From the NCBI GenBank assembly GCA_963932465.1, contig OZ010790.1, positions 350,263,087 to 350,327,086 of the forward strand: a stretch of DNA of 64,000 nt. The letters are read 5' to 3'. The stretch comes from Maratus speciosus (lineage: Eukaryota > Arthropoda > Arachnida > Araneae > Salticidae). Below, one piece after another: positions 11,655 to 24,000 of this stretch (its first letter is position 1; every line of letters begins with the position of its first letter). The notes under the pieces were generated by a model, which saw nothing but the letters and a program-made list of their open reading frames with translations, did no database searches and was not told the origin of the DNA. Both the position numbers and the translations under genes were made by a program.

Positions 11655-12389
11655 TTTTTTTTTTTTAATTTATAATTGCTTATTCCATTTTTCTTTTGCA
11701 CGTGAAAATCTTACAAATTAAAATTAACTCTTTGGGAGAAATTGTTATTCATTTTCCTTACGCAACAATAAAGTTTATAAAATTTAATAGAATAAAGTCA
11801 GTTTATTCTGTATGAAAATAACGAACGTTTTCATTAATAATCAAAATAGTTGAATAAATAAATAAAAATATTATTCTATATAGTATATAAATACTATTTT
11901 CATATCTGCACTTAAATCAATGTGTATGCAAATATATGTACAAAAGCATTCATTACTTCATTCCATTTAACTTTGATTTAACTTCAAAAAGCCATACATA
12001 ATTTCACATTTATGATATTTTTAGATGAGATGCAGTTGCTACGCAACGGTTAAAAGAAAAAAAATGAAATATTAGAAAATTCATAAAATAAAATGTTTTA
12101 TATTATTCGAACACATGTATAAAATTCCATCATAATTTATACACCTAAATTTAAAAACTCTGACAAATGTTTTGACAAAATTTCTAGCTAATTGGAATAA
12201 TTTTAAACCCATATTCGTAAATTTTAGCATTCATAATTTACTATTTAAATACATTAGTTAATTGAGCCATTTTCTTTCAACAAATGGAAATTTGAAAATC
12301 GTCTGGATTGCCATGGAAAAGCAATATAGCGCAAAAGAAAATGTTACATATTTCACAAACGAATAAACGAAATTTAACCAAAAATTATA
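11655..12389. other. AT-rich stretch, no gene seen
   Basis: The first ~100 bp (T tract, then TTTTGCACGTGAAAATCTTA) recur at 28791-28890. The rest has no recognised content. Confidence 0.5.
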
Positions 12390-12545
12390 CAGCTATATCG
12401 GGGTACCTCACCAACATGTTTACTTAATTTCAAGCTGATCGGATGTTCTTTGCGGCAGTTATCGCCGAACAGATTAACAAGCAAGCAAACAAACGGAAAT
12501 CAAAAACTTTTCGGGTCTTCACAGTAAGCCTTCACTGACGTTACG
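12390..12545 (-). repeat. Fragment of an interspersed repeat with a GTTTG leader
   Basis: Read on the minus strand this runs from GAAGACCCGAAAAG, through a GTTTGTTTGCTTGC microsatellite, to CGGCGATAACTGCCGC and GATCAGCTTGAAATTAAG. The order leader, short microsatellite, then coding-like AT sequence resembles the other rolling-circle-like families here, but both ends are missing. Confidence 0.4.
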
Positions 12546-13049
12546 GCAATAATAATTTTAATTAACTTAAAAAGTCTATATAATAAAAATTATTATGTGC
12601 TATTTTAACGATCCTGGAATAAATTATTAATATCACTATGTATATGTATGTCCCATATATATACACATGTATTTTTTATGGGCGCGATAACTTCCATAAA
12701 TGATGTAAAGGTGGACATTTTGAACCAAATTTCCGACGAAATATATTGTCGTATTGAGAAAACAATTGTTTATCAATCAAGTACTAATTAATTAAATGAA
12801 AAATAAAAAGTCCTTCCAGCCAGTGCCGGGAGGAAGAGGTAGCTTTCATATTCCTTATTTAAAAAAAACCAACTTATATTATTCAAACACACGAAGCTCA
12901 ATTTAGTGGAAACCGAATATAGGAGATTCAATACTAATTTTTATCAATACTAAATCATTATGAATGAGAATTTCACGAAATTTGTCAGCTTTATCCAAGC
13001 TGCTTTTATTTAAAGTAACTTATATTTCGCTGCCAAATTCGGCGATTTC

Positions 13050-14835
13050 TTAAAGTGCCTGCCATTTTAAGACAACATGGTGGATAAGGCTAACCAGTGA
13101 ACTTGGTCGAGACCTTAGTAATTGCTGTGCACATGCTCACTTACATCGGAATCGGTTGATATATACAAGTGCTGTCGCAGGCAAGAAATCAGTTTTTTCA
13201 AAATGTCACCCACATTAGAAATTGAAACTGCTATATCTGAGCCATTTTTTAAGATAAAGACAAACAAAAAATGCTCCTGAATCCTTATATCAAGGTCAAA
13301 TACTTAAGAAAGAAACCTTTTTCAATTTCTAATTTTTTTTGCACCTGACTTTAAATATAATTTTTTTTTTTGATTTAATGACCGCCATTTTGAAACAAGA
13401 TGGCTGATGAAGCTGACCAGCGAACTTGGTCGAGATATTGATATATACTATCCACATGCCTTCTTACATCAAAATAGGCGAATACGTGTGTTATCGCGTG
13501 ACAAATAAAAGATCGTTTCAAAATGTTAGCCATGCTAGAAATTCAAAGTGCTATAATTCAACCATCATTTTTAAGAAATAAACAAAAGAACAAATTTTCA
13601 GAAACAAAAACTGCTCCGGAATCTTTGTATCCACAATCTTTGCCAAACACATAAAAAAATCTTTTTCATTTTCCAGTTTTTTAATAACAAATTTTAAATT
13701 TTAAATTTAATTTTTTTATTGGCAACCCTTTTGAAACAAGATGGCGAATGAAGCTGGCCAACGAACTCGGTCGAGACATTTGTATGTACTATGTACAGAC
13801 CAAGTTACATCCAAATTGGCTCATAAATACGCCTGTTATCGCGTGACAAAAATGAGGTCGTTTTAAAATGTCAGCCACAATAGAAATTCGAAATGCTATA
13901 ACTCAGCCATTTTTTTAGATATAGACGAAACAAAAACTGTTCCGGAATCTTTGTATTAAGGTCAAACACATACAAAAATAAATATGTTTCATTTTTCAAT
14001 TTTTTTGGTATCTCATTTTAAATTTTAAATTTTTAAATTTTTTTAAATGGCCGCCATTTTGAAACAAGATGGCGGATGAAGCTGGCCAACGAACTCGGTC
14101 GAGATATTTGTATGTACTATGTACACACCAAGGTACATCCAAATCGGTTCATAAATACGCCTGTTATCAAGTGACAAAATTACGGACGTTTCAAAATGTC
14201 AGCCACGCTAGAAATTCAAAATGCTATAACTCAGCCACTTTTTAAGATATAGACGAAACAAAAACTGTTCCCGAATCTTTTTATCAAGGTCAAACACATA
14301 AGAAAAAATATTTTTTTCAATTTTAATTTTTTTGGTACCACATTTCAAATTTAAATTTTTCTTAAAAATTTAAATGGCCGCCATTTTTAAACAAAATGGC
14401 GGATGAAGCTGGCCAACGATCTCGGTCGAGACATTGGTATGTACTATGTATAAACGAAGTTGCATCCAAATTGGTTTATAAATACGCCTTTTAACGCGTG
14501 ACAAAATTCAGGACGTTTTAAAATGTCAGCCACGCTAGAAATTCAAAATGCTATAACTGAGCCATTTTTTAAGATATAGACGAAACAAAAACTGCTCCGA
14601 AATCTTTGTTTAAAGGTCAAATACATAAGAAAAAAATATTTTTCCATTTTCAATTTTTTGATACCACTTTTCAGATTTTAAATTTTTAAAAATTTTTTAA
14701 ATGGCCGCCATTTTGAAACAAAATGGCGGATGAAGCTCGCCAACGAACTCGGTCGAGACATTGGTATGTACTATCTACGTACCAAATTACATCCAAATCG
14801 GTTCATAAATACGAGAGTTACAGTGTGACATAGGT
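13050..14835 (+). repeat. Tandem array, ~327-bp unit, about 5.5 copies
   Basis: The word following CCATTTT recurs at 13069, 13392, 13733, 14061, 14388 and 14715 (spacings 323, 341, 328, 327, 327). Other markers are CGGTCGAGA, TACATCCAAAT and ATGCTATAACTCAGCCA. Units grow more similar toward the right. No open frame. Confidence 0.95.
14051..14729. promoter_or_regulatory. Hairpins carrying paired CCGCCATTTT (YY1/Pho-like) sites
   Basis: Three units hold a 25-nt hairpin at 14051-14075, 14378-14402 and 14705-14729. The arms are CCGCCATTTTG and CAAGATGGCGG or CAAAATGGCGG around a short A-rich loop; the middle copy has the equivalent arms. Each arm matches the YY1/Pho consensus CCGCCATNTT, so the site appears on both strands. 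A copy at 13382-13406 has one mismatch; earlier copies are eroded. Binding is inference. Confidence 0.4.
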
Positions 14836-14837
14836 CA

Positions 14838-14860
14838 GATATATATATATATATATATAT

Positions 14861-14901
<41 letters not shown>
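14838..14901. repeat. (TA)n microsatellite
   Basis: Nearly pure TA dinucleotide run, broken once near 14861. Confidence 0.95.
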
Positions 14902-14902
<1 letters not shown>

Positions 14903-15044
14903 ATTTTGAACGGAGGGTGGTTTCGGGGTCTGGGGGTCATGATCGATGAAAATATACCAAAATTTTTTGAAATCGCTTTCCTCCGAACGGCTGCAATAGG
15001 TAGCTTTTTGTAATGAAAGCTACCTAAAACACAGTTTTCTTATA

Positions 15045-16598
15045 CAGTGGTGGTCAGAATTATAAGAACAATTGAAAATTGCACAGAAAAAAAATTATTT
15101 CTGAACTAAATAAAATGAAATTTATACATAAAATGCTTTTTTATGCTAGAACTCATTATAAAATGCAAAACATTAGAAAATGCAAAATACGAATGCTTTG
15201 CCATAATTAACAAAATATGCCATTGTAAAAATTGGACAAAACTATAAGGGCAATGAATGTTTTTGCCTGAAACACACTAATAATTAATAATCTCCCCCTT
15301 CTTCTCAATCACTTTGATCAGTCTTGACGTCATGGAGTTTGACAGTTCCTTAGGAACGTTCTTGGAAATTTTTGACCAGGCTTTTTCGATGGAGGACATG
15401 AGTTCTTGCTTGTTTTCATATTGTATACCATTTTTGTATACTTCTTGTGCCAGAAAAACCCACAGAGATTTTCCATTGGATTTAGATCCAGGCTTCTGGC
15501 CGGCCAATGAAGTAGTTTCACGAAATTAGCATCAAACCACGATTTTGAAGTTTGGAAAACATATACTGAGGCATTGTCCTGCTGGAAAAAATAGTCTCCA
15601 CTCGTTATTAACGGTGCTTCCGGTAAAAGATTATCGCCCAATACATCAACGTAACTCTCAGAATCCATGCTATTCTGCAGAGAAACTATTGGAGTAGTTC
15701 CAACAGTTGCGAAACCTCCCCAGACCATTATTGAGACACCTCCAAATGCACGCTTTGAGAAAATTTCTTTTTCTCTATGGAGATCATACCAGAAGTAGCG
15801 AAAACCATCAGGTCCATCCAAATTAAACTTTTTCTCATCTGAAAAGACAACATTATCCCACTTATTTTCCATAGTAATGCATTTATGGCAAACTCCATCC
15901 TCAGTTTCTTATGAACTTTTGTAAGAGGCGGTCGTGACATATGTTTACCATAGCGAACTTTTTTCTTTTGGTAAAACACATCGAACAGTTCGGGCACTGC
16001 ATTCTAAGTTCGATTCACGTTTTATTTCTGTTGACGTTTATTTTTGAAGCAAGCTCGCCTTATTACCATTCTTTTCTCCCGTACAGAAACAGAAGATGGC
16101 CTACCTGTATGTCTTTGCCGTCTATATTTACCGGGATTTTTAAGATAATTGTAAATAACCGTTCTTGATCTATTAAGCTTTGTCGTAATTTGGCGTACAG
16201 AAAGTCATGAACTTTTAAATGCATCCACTTTCCCTTTCTCAAATTCCGAAAGCTTTGTACCTAGCGGCATGACTGAAAAACAGAATATGACGATCCCAAA
16301 TGCTTACTACGCATTTATATGGTGGCTGAGTTCCATGTGCAGAGCAAAAAACATGAAAATTTTACTTTTTAGAACACACAAATACAGTTGTTCCTATAAT
16401 TTTGTCCATCTCAGATGACTGTATAAATCCATAATACATTTTATGAATATGGATTTTCCATCTATTTCCATAAAAACATATAAAAATATTCTTCATTTTT
16501 CTTTTAGTTTCCATACATTAAATTTGAAAAAGTTTCCGGCCAAATGTAGCCAAGATTTGGTGATTTTTCCCTTGTCCTTATAATTTTGACCACCACTG
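15045..16598 (-). mobile_element. Tc1-like transposon (IS630-Tc1-mariner)
   Basis: The ends are inverted copies of CAGTGGTGGTCA: 15045 onward, and CACCACTG ending at 16598, with TA on both sides (15043-15044, 16599-16600). The similarity extends about 26 bp inward with few mismatches. Length is 1554 bp, usual for Tc1. The transposase is on the minus strand and broken. It sits 19 bp from the end of the preceding element. Confidence 0.95.
15277..16270 (-). pseudogene. Tc1-family DD34E transposase, frameshifted
   Basis: The protein catalyses cut-and-paste transposition at TA sites. Seen from the N terminus: MPLGTKLSEFEKGKVDAF starts at 16270 and stops after about 20 codons; the helix-turn-helix part (LSVRQITTKLNRSRTVIYN) continues in another frame near 16200; the catalytic domain lies in the 15872-15330 frame. 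There the three acidic residues are visible in FSDEKKFN, FFQQDNAS and LDLNPMEN. Exactly 34 residues separate the second D and the E, so DD34E. The C terminus (IEKAWSKIS...) continues in a third frame and ends at 15277. At least three frames are needed, so it is inactive. Family assignment is firm. Confidence 0.93.
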
Positions 16599-16600
16599 TA

Positions 16601-16971
16601 GATCTCTTCAAAAATCCCGTCAGCAACTGTCATTTTTTTTTTAATTAATCAGAAAACGTGTCATAAAATTTCGAGTTGTTGAGCATAGAAAAGTATTTTT
16701 TTTAATACCGCCTTAACATGACTCTGATAAAACAAGCTCTTATATAAAAATGAAATTGAAAACTCGTCAAAAGCGGCCAGATAAAATTGTTAAAGTGGGT
16801 TTGTCTCTAAATCCGATGTAATTTTTGCTGTTGAAATTAGTACTTAACTTCGAAATCTATCTGTGCCTGTAGGCTGAGCCGGCAGGAATTTTTGTAACTA
16901 TGATCATCAACCTACATAGATACCTGTAATATATCGAGATAGGACATTGTATTTTCATAGATGAAACATGC
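16601..16971. other. No gene seen between two transposons
   Basis: Unremarkable AT-rich sequence between the Tc1 and piggyBac elements. Confidence 0.5.
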
Positions 16972-16975
16972 TTAA

Positions 16976-18535
16976 CCCTTATGTCCTTGACCGGGTAACC
17001 GGGTACCCTTTTGCTCTTCTCATCCGTTTTCAGTGTGTTAACATCAAAAGAAACTAAAATCAATTTAGATCCCCATTATTTGCTGAACTCACTGTACATT
17101 ACTATAATCAATTTACATTTTGGGAATTATTTTTTATTACTTTTGCGGGGCATTAAACATTTTTATTCCTGTCATCAATGACCGGGGTACCCGGGTACCT
17201 GTTTTCTCTTTTCATCCCTTTTTCAGTGTGTTAATATCAAAAGAAACTAAAATCAATTTAGATCCCCATTATTTGCAGTACTCACTGTCCAATACTATAA
17301 TCAATTTAAAATTTGGGAATTTTTTTTAATACTTTTGCGGGGCATTAAACATTTTTATGCCTGTCATCAGTGACCAGGGTACCCGGGTACCCTTTTTCTC
17401 TTTTCATCCCGTTTTCAGTATGTTAATATCAAAAGAAACTAAAATCAATTTAGATCCCCATTATTTTCAGTACTCACTGTCCATTACTATAATCAATTTA
17501 AAATTTGGGAATTTTTTTATTACTTTTGCGGGGCATTAAACATTTTTATTCCTGTCATCAATGACCAGGGTACACGGGTACATTTTTACTCTTTTCATCC
17601 CGTTTTCAGTGTGTTAATATCAAAAGAAAATAAAATCGATTTAGTTCCCCATTATTTGAAGTACTCACTGTCTATTACTATAATCAATTTACAATTTGGG
17701 AAATATTTTTATTACTTTTGCGGGGCATTAAACACTTTATGTTTGTCATCAGTGATCAGGGTACTTGGGTACCTTTTTTCTCTTTTCATCCCGTTTTCAG
17801 TGTGTTAATATCAAAAGAAACTAAAATCAATTTAGTTCCCCATTATTTCCAGTACTCACTGTCCATTACTATAATCAATTTAAAATTTGGAATTTTTTTT
17901 TATTCTTTTTGCGGGGCATTAAACATTTTTATGCCTGTCATCAATGACCATGGTACCCGGGTACCTTTTTTCTCTTTTCATCCCGTTTATAGTGTGTTAA
18001 TATCAAATGAAACTAAAATCAATTTAGATCCCCATAATTTGCAGTACTCACTGTCCATTACTATAATCAATTTAAAATTAGGGAATTGTTTTTATTACTT
18101 TTGCGTGGCATTAAACATTTTTATGCCTGTCATCAATGACCAGAGTACCCGAGTAGCTTTTTTCTCTTTTCATCCCATTTTCAGTGTGTTAATATCAAAA
18201 GAAACTAAAATCAATTTAGATCCCCATTATTTGCAGTACTCACTGTCCATTACTATAATCAATTTAAAATTTGGGAATTTTTTTTATACTTTTCCGGGGC
18301 ATTAAACATTTTTATGCTTGTCATCAATGACCAGGGTACCCGGGGACCTTTTTTCTCTTTTCATCCCGTTTTCAGTGTGTTAATATCAAAAGAAACTAAA
18401 ATCAATTTAGATCCGCATTATTTGCAGTACTCACTGTCCATTACTATAATCAATTTAAAATTTGGCAATTTTTTTATTACTTTTGCGGTACATTTAACAT
18501 TTTTATGCCTGTCATCAATGACCAAGCTACCCGGG
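16976..18535 (+). repeat. Subterminal tandem array, ~191-bp unit, about 8 copies
   Basis: The word GGGGCATTAAACATTTTT recurs at 17147, 17339, 17530, 17722, 17913, 18104, 18296 and 18487 (spacing 191-192, some copies mutated). Each unit contains TGTCATCAATGACC followed by GGTACCCGGGTACC or a mutated form; perfect palindromes are at 17186-17199, 17378-17391 and 17952-17965. The same palindrome lies beside the other terminus (20946-20959). Open frames of 60-195 codons across the array are a by-product of the near-multiple-of-three period. Confidence 0.95.
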
Positions 18536-18660
18536 AACCCATGCCCTTTTCTTTGGAAAAATACAGTAATTAATAAAATATTTAGATTTAGATCCATAAA
18601 ACTTTAATTTAATTTGAAATAAAGAGTTAGACATATTTTTCATGGAAAAAAATATTACAT

Positions 18661-20060
18661 TTACTTGAAATTTGGTGGACAAGCTGTACAATAGCAAAAG
18701 GTGTACGATTGTACTTCACATACTGGCTTTGCAGATTGCTTACATGATTTTCTGGGTTTCTGCGCCGTATTTGAGGCTGTAACAAGAATATCTGACACAA
18801 ACTGCTTTTATCCTTCTTGTTTCATCTCGCTTTAAGCCAGGCTAACGAGAAAGACTGGCTACCGTGGTTCATTCCGCGTACCTTTTTTTACAGACCGCTG
18901 GAGTCACGTGATACTCGGATGCACCAATGAAGGCGTGCGAAAAGAGCATCACGTTACTTTAGCGGCCGATAAAAAAACATTTAGGATGCACCACGGTAGC
19001 CTGTTTTTTTCGTTGGACTCGGCCTTAAGCTTTCTGGACTGGTTTCTGAAAGTGTGGCAGCTTCAAATGCGGTCAAAAAATTTTTTTCAGTTTACTTTCA
19101 ATTCTGGATTTGGTCGAAAAATATCTCACATCATGTGCATTTTGCGATTGATCTTGAACTGCTGGAAGCCTCAAGATCTCACCTAATTCCCGCTATAACA
19201 GGCGACGATTGTCTGTGTTATTAATAACCATATCGTTATTTCCAGTAACTATAATGTAAGTAGCAAGTGCTGCTATATCCACAATATAGAAAAGTAATGA
19301 AGTGACCATGTGGTTGTACGCCTATGTGTTGTATATTGCATTGCCCCACTAATTTATCAATTATATCCACTCCATATTTCGTTTCCTTATAAATAGTCTT
19401 ATATCCTTCGGTCCTGTGATGGTTTTATTATGATGCATAGAAGACATTAGAATGACAGATTTGTTCCTTTTTAGAACGTGCGAACATCATGAAATCCAAA
19501 TTCTGTGGTTAAAGCGCGCGAGATTTACATGGCCTTATTTCTTGGGGAATACAAGGTTAATATCTTTTCAAAGTGCCAATCATTATGAGATTCCATAATA
19601 ATAAATGCTTGGCCAAAGAAAAAAAAAAGTTGTCCATGTTGATGTTTTGTCCAGAATTCTTAAATAGAGTGGCGATGTCTTTCACAACAGTTTCATCTTG
19701 GTTTATTTCACGGTCTGTTCCTGTATTTCGGGTGCAAGAGGTTAATAATTTTTTGCATCACATACCTACTATATTTTGGTCCCATACTTAGCCAGTTTTG
19801 GCGTAATAGTTTGGGGGAAACTTTTTCTTCCTCGAAACGGAAATAATCGCTCATCAACCATTTACTCTTCCGTCGGTATATATTTTTTCAATAAATTAGG
19901 ACTTAGCATAGTCCATAAATCACAAATTGCTGCAGCTTTAGCAATTTGAAGACATTCCACTTATATGTTCTGGTTGTCAGGACAAATAAATCTAAGAATA
20001 TTCAAGAATCGGTCTACACTCATACTTGCTTGATAAAACGGATATAAGTTTTTCATATTT
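18661..20060 (-). pseudogene. piggyBac transposase (DDE_Tnp_1_7 type), decayed
   Basis: The enzyme excises and inserts the element at TTAA. Reading the minus strand from about 20060: MSVDRFLNILRFICPDN, then PNLLKKYIPTEE, a stop, then MVDERLFPFRGRKSF and TPKLAKYGTK (about 19880-19780). These match the family's conserved core in order. The C terminus near 18760-18661 is cysteine-rich (CKQSAKPVCEVQ, then CYCTACPP) and ends in TAA at 18661, as expected of the piggyBac zinc-binding tail. Stops and frameshifts interrupt every part. The N terminus is lost or lies beyond the Tigger-like insertion. Confidence 0.88.
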
Positions 20061-20101
20061 CTAATGTGTGATCTTTGTTTAAATTGTTGAGATTTGAAGT
20101 G

Positions 20102-20838
20102 CAGTAGAACCCCGCTAATCCGAAATCCCGGTTAATCTGAACCGATTTTATTTAACGGATAAACGTCGGGAAAAAAAGTGTAGAAGTTAAAATTTAAAAA
20201 AAATGCAGTAAAGCATGATTTTTTTCTTCTTTAAACAGCTTGAATAGAATTAACAAATTACTCAATAATGTAAATGTGCAAAATATGTACACAAACATAA
20301 AATGAAAATGTGCACTGTAGGCCTAATGGCAGAAACCAATCTTAAAAAAATCTCGAATATTTGTTTGTTTGCCAGTTCTATAAATTTATTTTCTAAAACG
20401 CTAAAAGTTTTTAATTCGGATGGTAAAAAATTATTTTTTTTCAACAGTTTGATTTCGCAAATTATCTACAGAAAAAAATTTTCATACCACTCGTCGACGT
20501 GGTGACTGAGCTATTTTCAGATTCGCGATTTTGAACCGTTTGTAATGGGTTGTTACGTAATTCCTCATCCTGAAGTTCCATTGGATTATTATAAACATCA
20601 GGAGTGATTAAACAAGGAATAATTTATTTTCCGAAAGTCGTGACGGATTACCCAGCATTCCGGACCTTAGAGTGCCGGATTAGATGATGTTTACTGTACT
20701 ACTATGTACTGATAACTCACAATTTTTTTTAGCACGCACCTTTTCTTTCCTATTTTTATCGAGGTTCCAGGTAATCAGAATTTTTTGTAATCCGAATAGA
20801 CAACGTCCCAATTAGTTCGGATTATCGAGGTTCTACTC
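20102..20838. mobile_element. pogo/Tigger-like non-autonomous element
   Basis: Left end CAGTAGAACCCCGCTAATCC and right end GGATTATCGAGGTTCTACT are inverted copies of the CAGTAGAACC...ATCCGAA terminus typical of Tigger elements; TA follows at 20839-20840. Length about 737 bp. The interior is AT-rich with a short minus-strand open frame (20262-20444) that I cannot place. It sits within the piggyBac element, so it is younger. Confidence 0.8.
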
Positions 20839-21008
20839 TAATTAATATTTATAAAAATGCGTGAAATCCCTCTTCTCTAAAGGCCAGCAGTTCCACCGTA
20901 TGGAATAGGGGTGTTTTATGAATCGCGTATGTTAAAACCGCAGCAGGTACCCGGGTACCCCGGCCATTGGACACAAGGGTAAATTTTGGTCATTGACATA
21001 AGGGTTAA

Positions 21009-24000
21009 ACAATTAATCCATGTAGACATGAAATCACAAATTGTTTTTTTTTTTTTTTTTTTTAAGTAAATAATATCTGACTTTTTTTAATTTCTTTCTT
21101 TCTTTATCTTTTACATCTAGATATTCGGCTGATGTTTAAGTAGTAATGCACTGTTGAAATTTGTTTTTACCAATAGTATTTAGATTGAAAAAGAATGTTT
21201 ACGTTGTAGTGAGAAATTTCCCTAGTTAAGATTCTTGTAATTCTCTAGTTTTTGACAACAACGTTCTTCTCAATCAAATACTTCAATTGTACATCCATCG
21301 ACAAAATTCCTATAAGAAAGTAGTTTGTTGAAACAGATTATTGCTGGAATTTACCACTGGCATTTTCAACTGACTACTTAAAGATTTAGGTGGAATGAAA
21401 ATTTATGAGAATTATGATGCCAAAGTCTTTGTTTTTCAGTAGTGTAATTGTAGATAACACATGTTATTTCTTTTTAGAGATATCCATTTTAATGTTGACT
21501 ACAGGTAAAAAATGATATTAGAAATAACTGTGATTTTGAAAAAAAAAACTGAGCTATAATTATTTATATTTTGAAAACATAAACTTCATCTAAGTATATA
21601 ATAAGAGCTTATGTCACAAACAGGCATTCTTCGAATTCAGAGTTAATGATGTGAAGGGTTAAAGTTAATATCATTAGCAATGAATTTCCGTATTTTCAAA
21701 CTCTATTTTTTGATACAGTAAATTGTTGTAAGTATAATACGCTATAAAAATATAAAAATAACGCATTCTGTTTAGAGGAAAAGCATCCCACATAGCAGTT
21801 TTAGTTTGCAGAAAATTTGGAGTAGTCTTGCGTTATAAATTGTCGTCTAAAGTCCATGCATTGTTTTTATCATCATTAACAAATAAAGGTAATACGTATT
21901 TGTAATTTTAAATTAAAGTCTTTTTAGCATAAATAAGTAAATCTGTAAAAAAAAGCGCTGCCAATAGAATAAAATTTTTGTAAGAGATTCAGTTCAGAAC
22001 GAGTTAAAAATTATGTACTCGAATGGGGTTAAAGGCAAAAATAAATAAATAAATAAATATCAATTAAAACGATATTTAAATAAATCCAATAATATTGCGA
22101 ATAATAATGTCCGAAGACGTAAACATAACTTAGTAAATTAACATAACTTTTTAATTTTTAAGAATTTTTATATGAAATAAGTTGTAGGTAATACATCAAA
22201 TGTTACTTTACAAAACATAATACATTTAAACAGTAAAAAAAATAAATACTTTTATCTCGTTTCCTTAACTTAACCAATCAATGAAAATGAGATTCCATAA
22301 TGCTAACAATGATGTTTGTCTTGCCTTTAGTATCACTCAATTTCTGCAATTTCTGCGCATGTGCTGATTGTCTATTCTCTCAACAGAGGGATTTTTTGCT
22401 TTCGTCACTTTTGAGAATTAAAGATAATCTAGCATCATATTCACAATAAACTATTCTTGCAAGTGGTTAATGGTCTACCTTGTGGGAGATTCGCTGCGAA
22501 TTTGTCAAATCAAATTTGTCACGGCAAGATAATACCAGAAAAATCAAATTGCTTCTAATGTGCATGCTATTTGGGATAAGTAATAATTCTATATTGAAAA
22601 TATGTCTAATCTGGATATCCGATAATCTAATTCTAGGTGTGCATATTGAAGAATTCCTAAACAGTATTTATATTTTGTTCAATATTTTTTTATCTATGGC
22701 AATGAATATAGATCTTTCTAAAAGAATATAAAAACTAAAATATTATTACTATGTGCGTTTATTAAAACACAAGCTATAAATAATTAGGTGTCTTCTAATT
22801 TCAGAAATGATGTACAATTTGCGGAATGTTAACAGACTATAGTAGTCAGCATAAGACATTTCTAAGTTTCTATTAAACAAAAGGAAGAAACAAATTTCTT
22901 GCTTGATGAACAGCATTTTAAAATTATTCTTAATGAAGAGAATATCTGTTATGAAAGGTTTTTATTGTAGTTTTTAAAATAGCTATTTAAGTATTTGTAT
23001 TTTATTAGAGGCTGTAAAAACATTCACATGATTATCACTGGCTTCGAAATTAAAAGTATTTGAAATTAAAAGAATGAAATTCAAACAAAAATTGGTAAAC
23101 AGTGAAAAACTATCATATTAACCTTCGAACTCTGATATTTGGTTCGAAAGGGATCATTTAAAAATATTTTGTAGGGTACGAGAAATTTGTAAATAACGCA
23201 TTCGTTTAATATTAGCTGACGAATACCCTAAAGTGTTAGGCTGTTAAATTAAAATAATTGATAACATAAGTTTTCATTTTATAGATGCTACGAGAGTCTT
23301 AAAAGCTATATGCATGCCAATACATAGACAAATAATGAAATTTCTGTTTCGTGTTAATTACAAAATTTAACATTTATTAAAATTTTGTAATAAAAAACAA
23401 CTGGTGATTATTCTAAAATTTGACGGAAAAACGGAATTTTTTTTAGTTGTTTAATAGGAAATAACTTATTATACAAACTAAATAATATTAGTTATTTAAA
23501 ATAAATTAATTAAAAAAAAGGTTGCCGCACGCTTAGTTATAAAATAAATTGAAAGAAGATAATGTTATCGCAGCGAAAATATTTAAAAACAATAACTGAA
23601 ATTATTAAAGTTGTAATTATTTGGACGGATAGGTACAAGAAATGAGGTTAAGAAGAAAAAACCCCGAACAGATAAGATACTTTAAAAAGATAATATAAAT
23701 GGATTTTCGTTCTCTTTAAAATAAATAAAAAAAACATATAGAATCAAAACTGAAATGCATTTCACCGGATTGGAGCTATTATCATATATATATATAAAAC
23801 ATTAATTTAACTGAAATAAATTATATATCTGAAAATATTAGATAAATTTTTAAAACGCGACGTACTGAATGCCAGAAAACTGATATAATTCAACTTATAA
23901 AACCAATTTATCTTACAAATTAAATATTTGTCATATTGAATTCAAATAATTATATCAAATAATCATATTTTACGATTCATTTGCATTGGTAAAGATTTCA

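Larger units (their letters stand above)
12837..15025. mobile_element. Element with AGGTAGCTTTCAT inverted ends and 327-bp repeats
   Basis: AGGTAGCTTTCAT (12837-12849) occurs inverted at 15013-15025. At the right end TAGGTAGCTTT (14997-15007) and AAAGCTACCTA (15016-15026) also form a perfect 11-bp hairpin. Between them are about six ~327-bp tandem units and a (TA)n tract. No coding capacity is visible. The superfamily is unknown; the terminal hairpin and lack of a clear target duplication leave a rolling-circle origin possible. Confidence 0.55.
16976..21004 (-). mobile_element. piggyBac-type transposon
   Basis: Flanked by TTAA at 16972-16975 and 21005-21008. Terminal inverted repeats are CCCTTATGTCCTTGACC (16976) and, inverted, CCCTTATGTCAATGACC (21004 leftward): 15 of 17 identical. 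Length 4029 bp. It contains a ~191-bp tandem array at its left end, a decayed transposase on the minus strand, and a Tigger-like insertion (20102-20838). TTAA duplications and CCC ends are hallmarks of piggyBac. Confidence 0.93.

Noticed and set aside
17718..18305. 195-codon open frame with internally repeated peptide
   Set aside because: It is the ~191-bp piggyBac array read through; three units happen to keep the frame. The peptide is hydrophobic, A/T-driven and has no domain. Other units break it.
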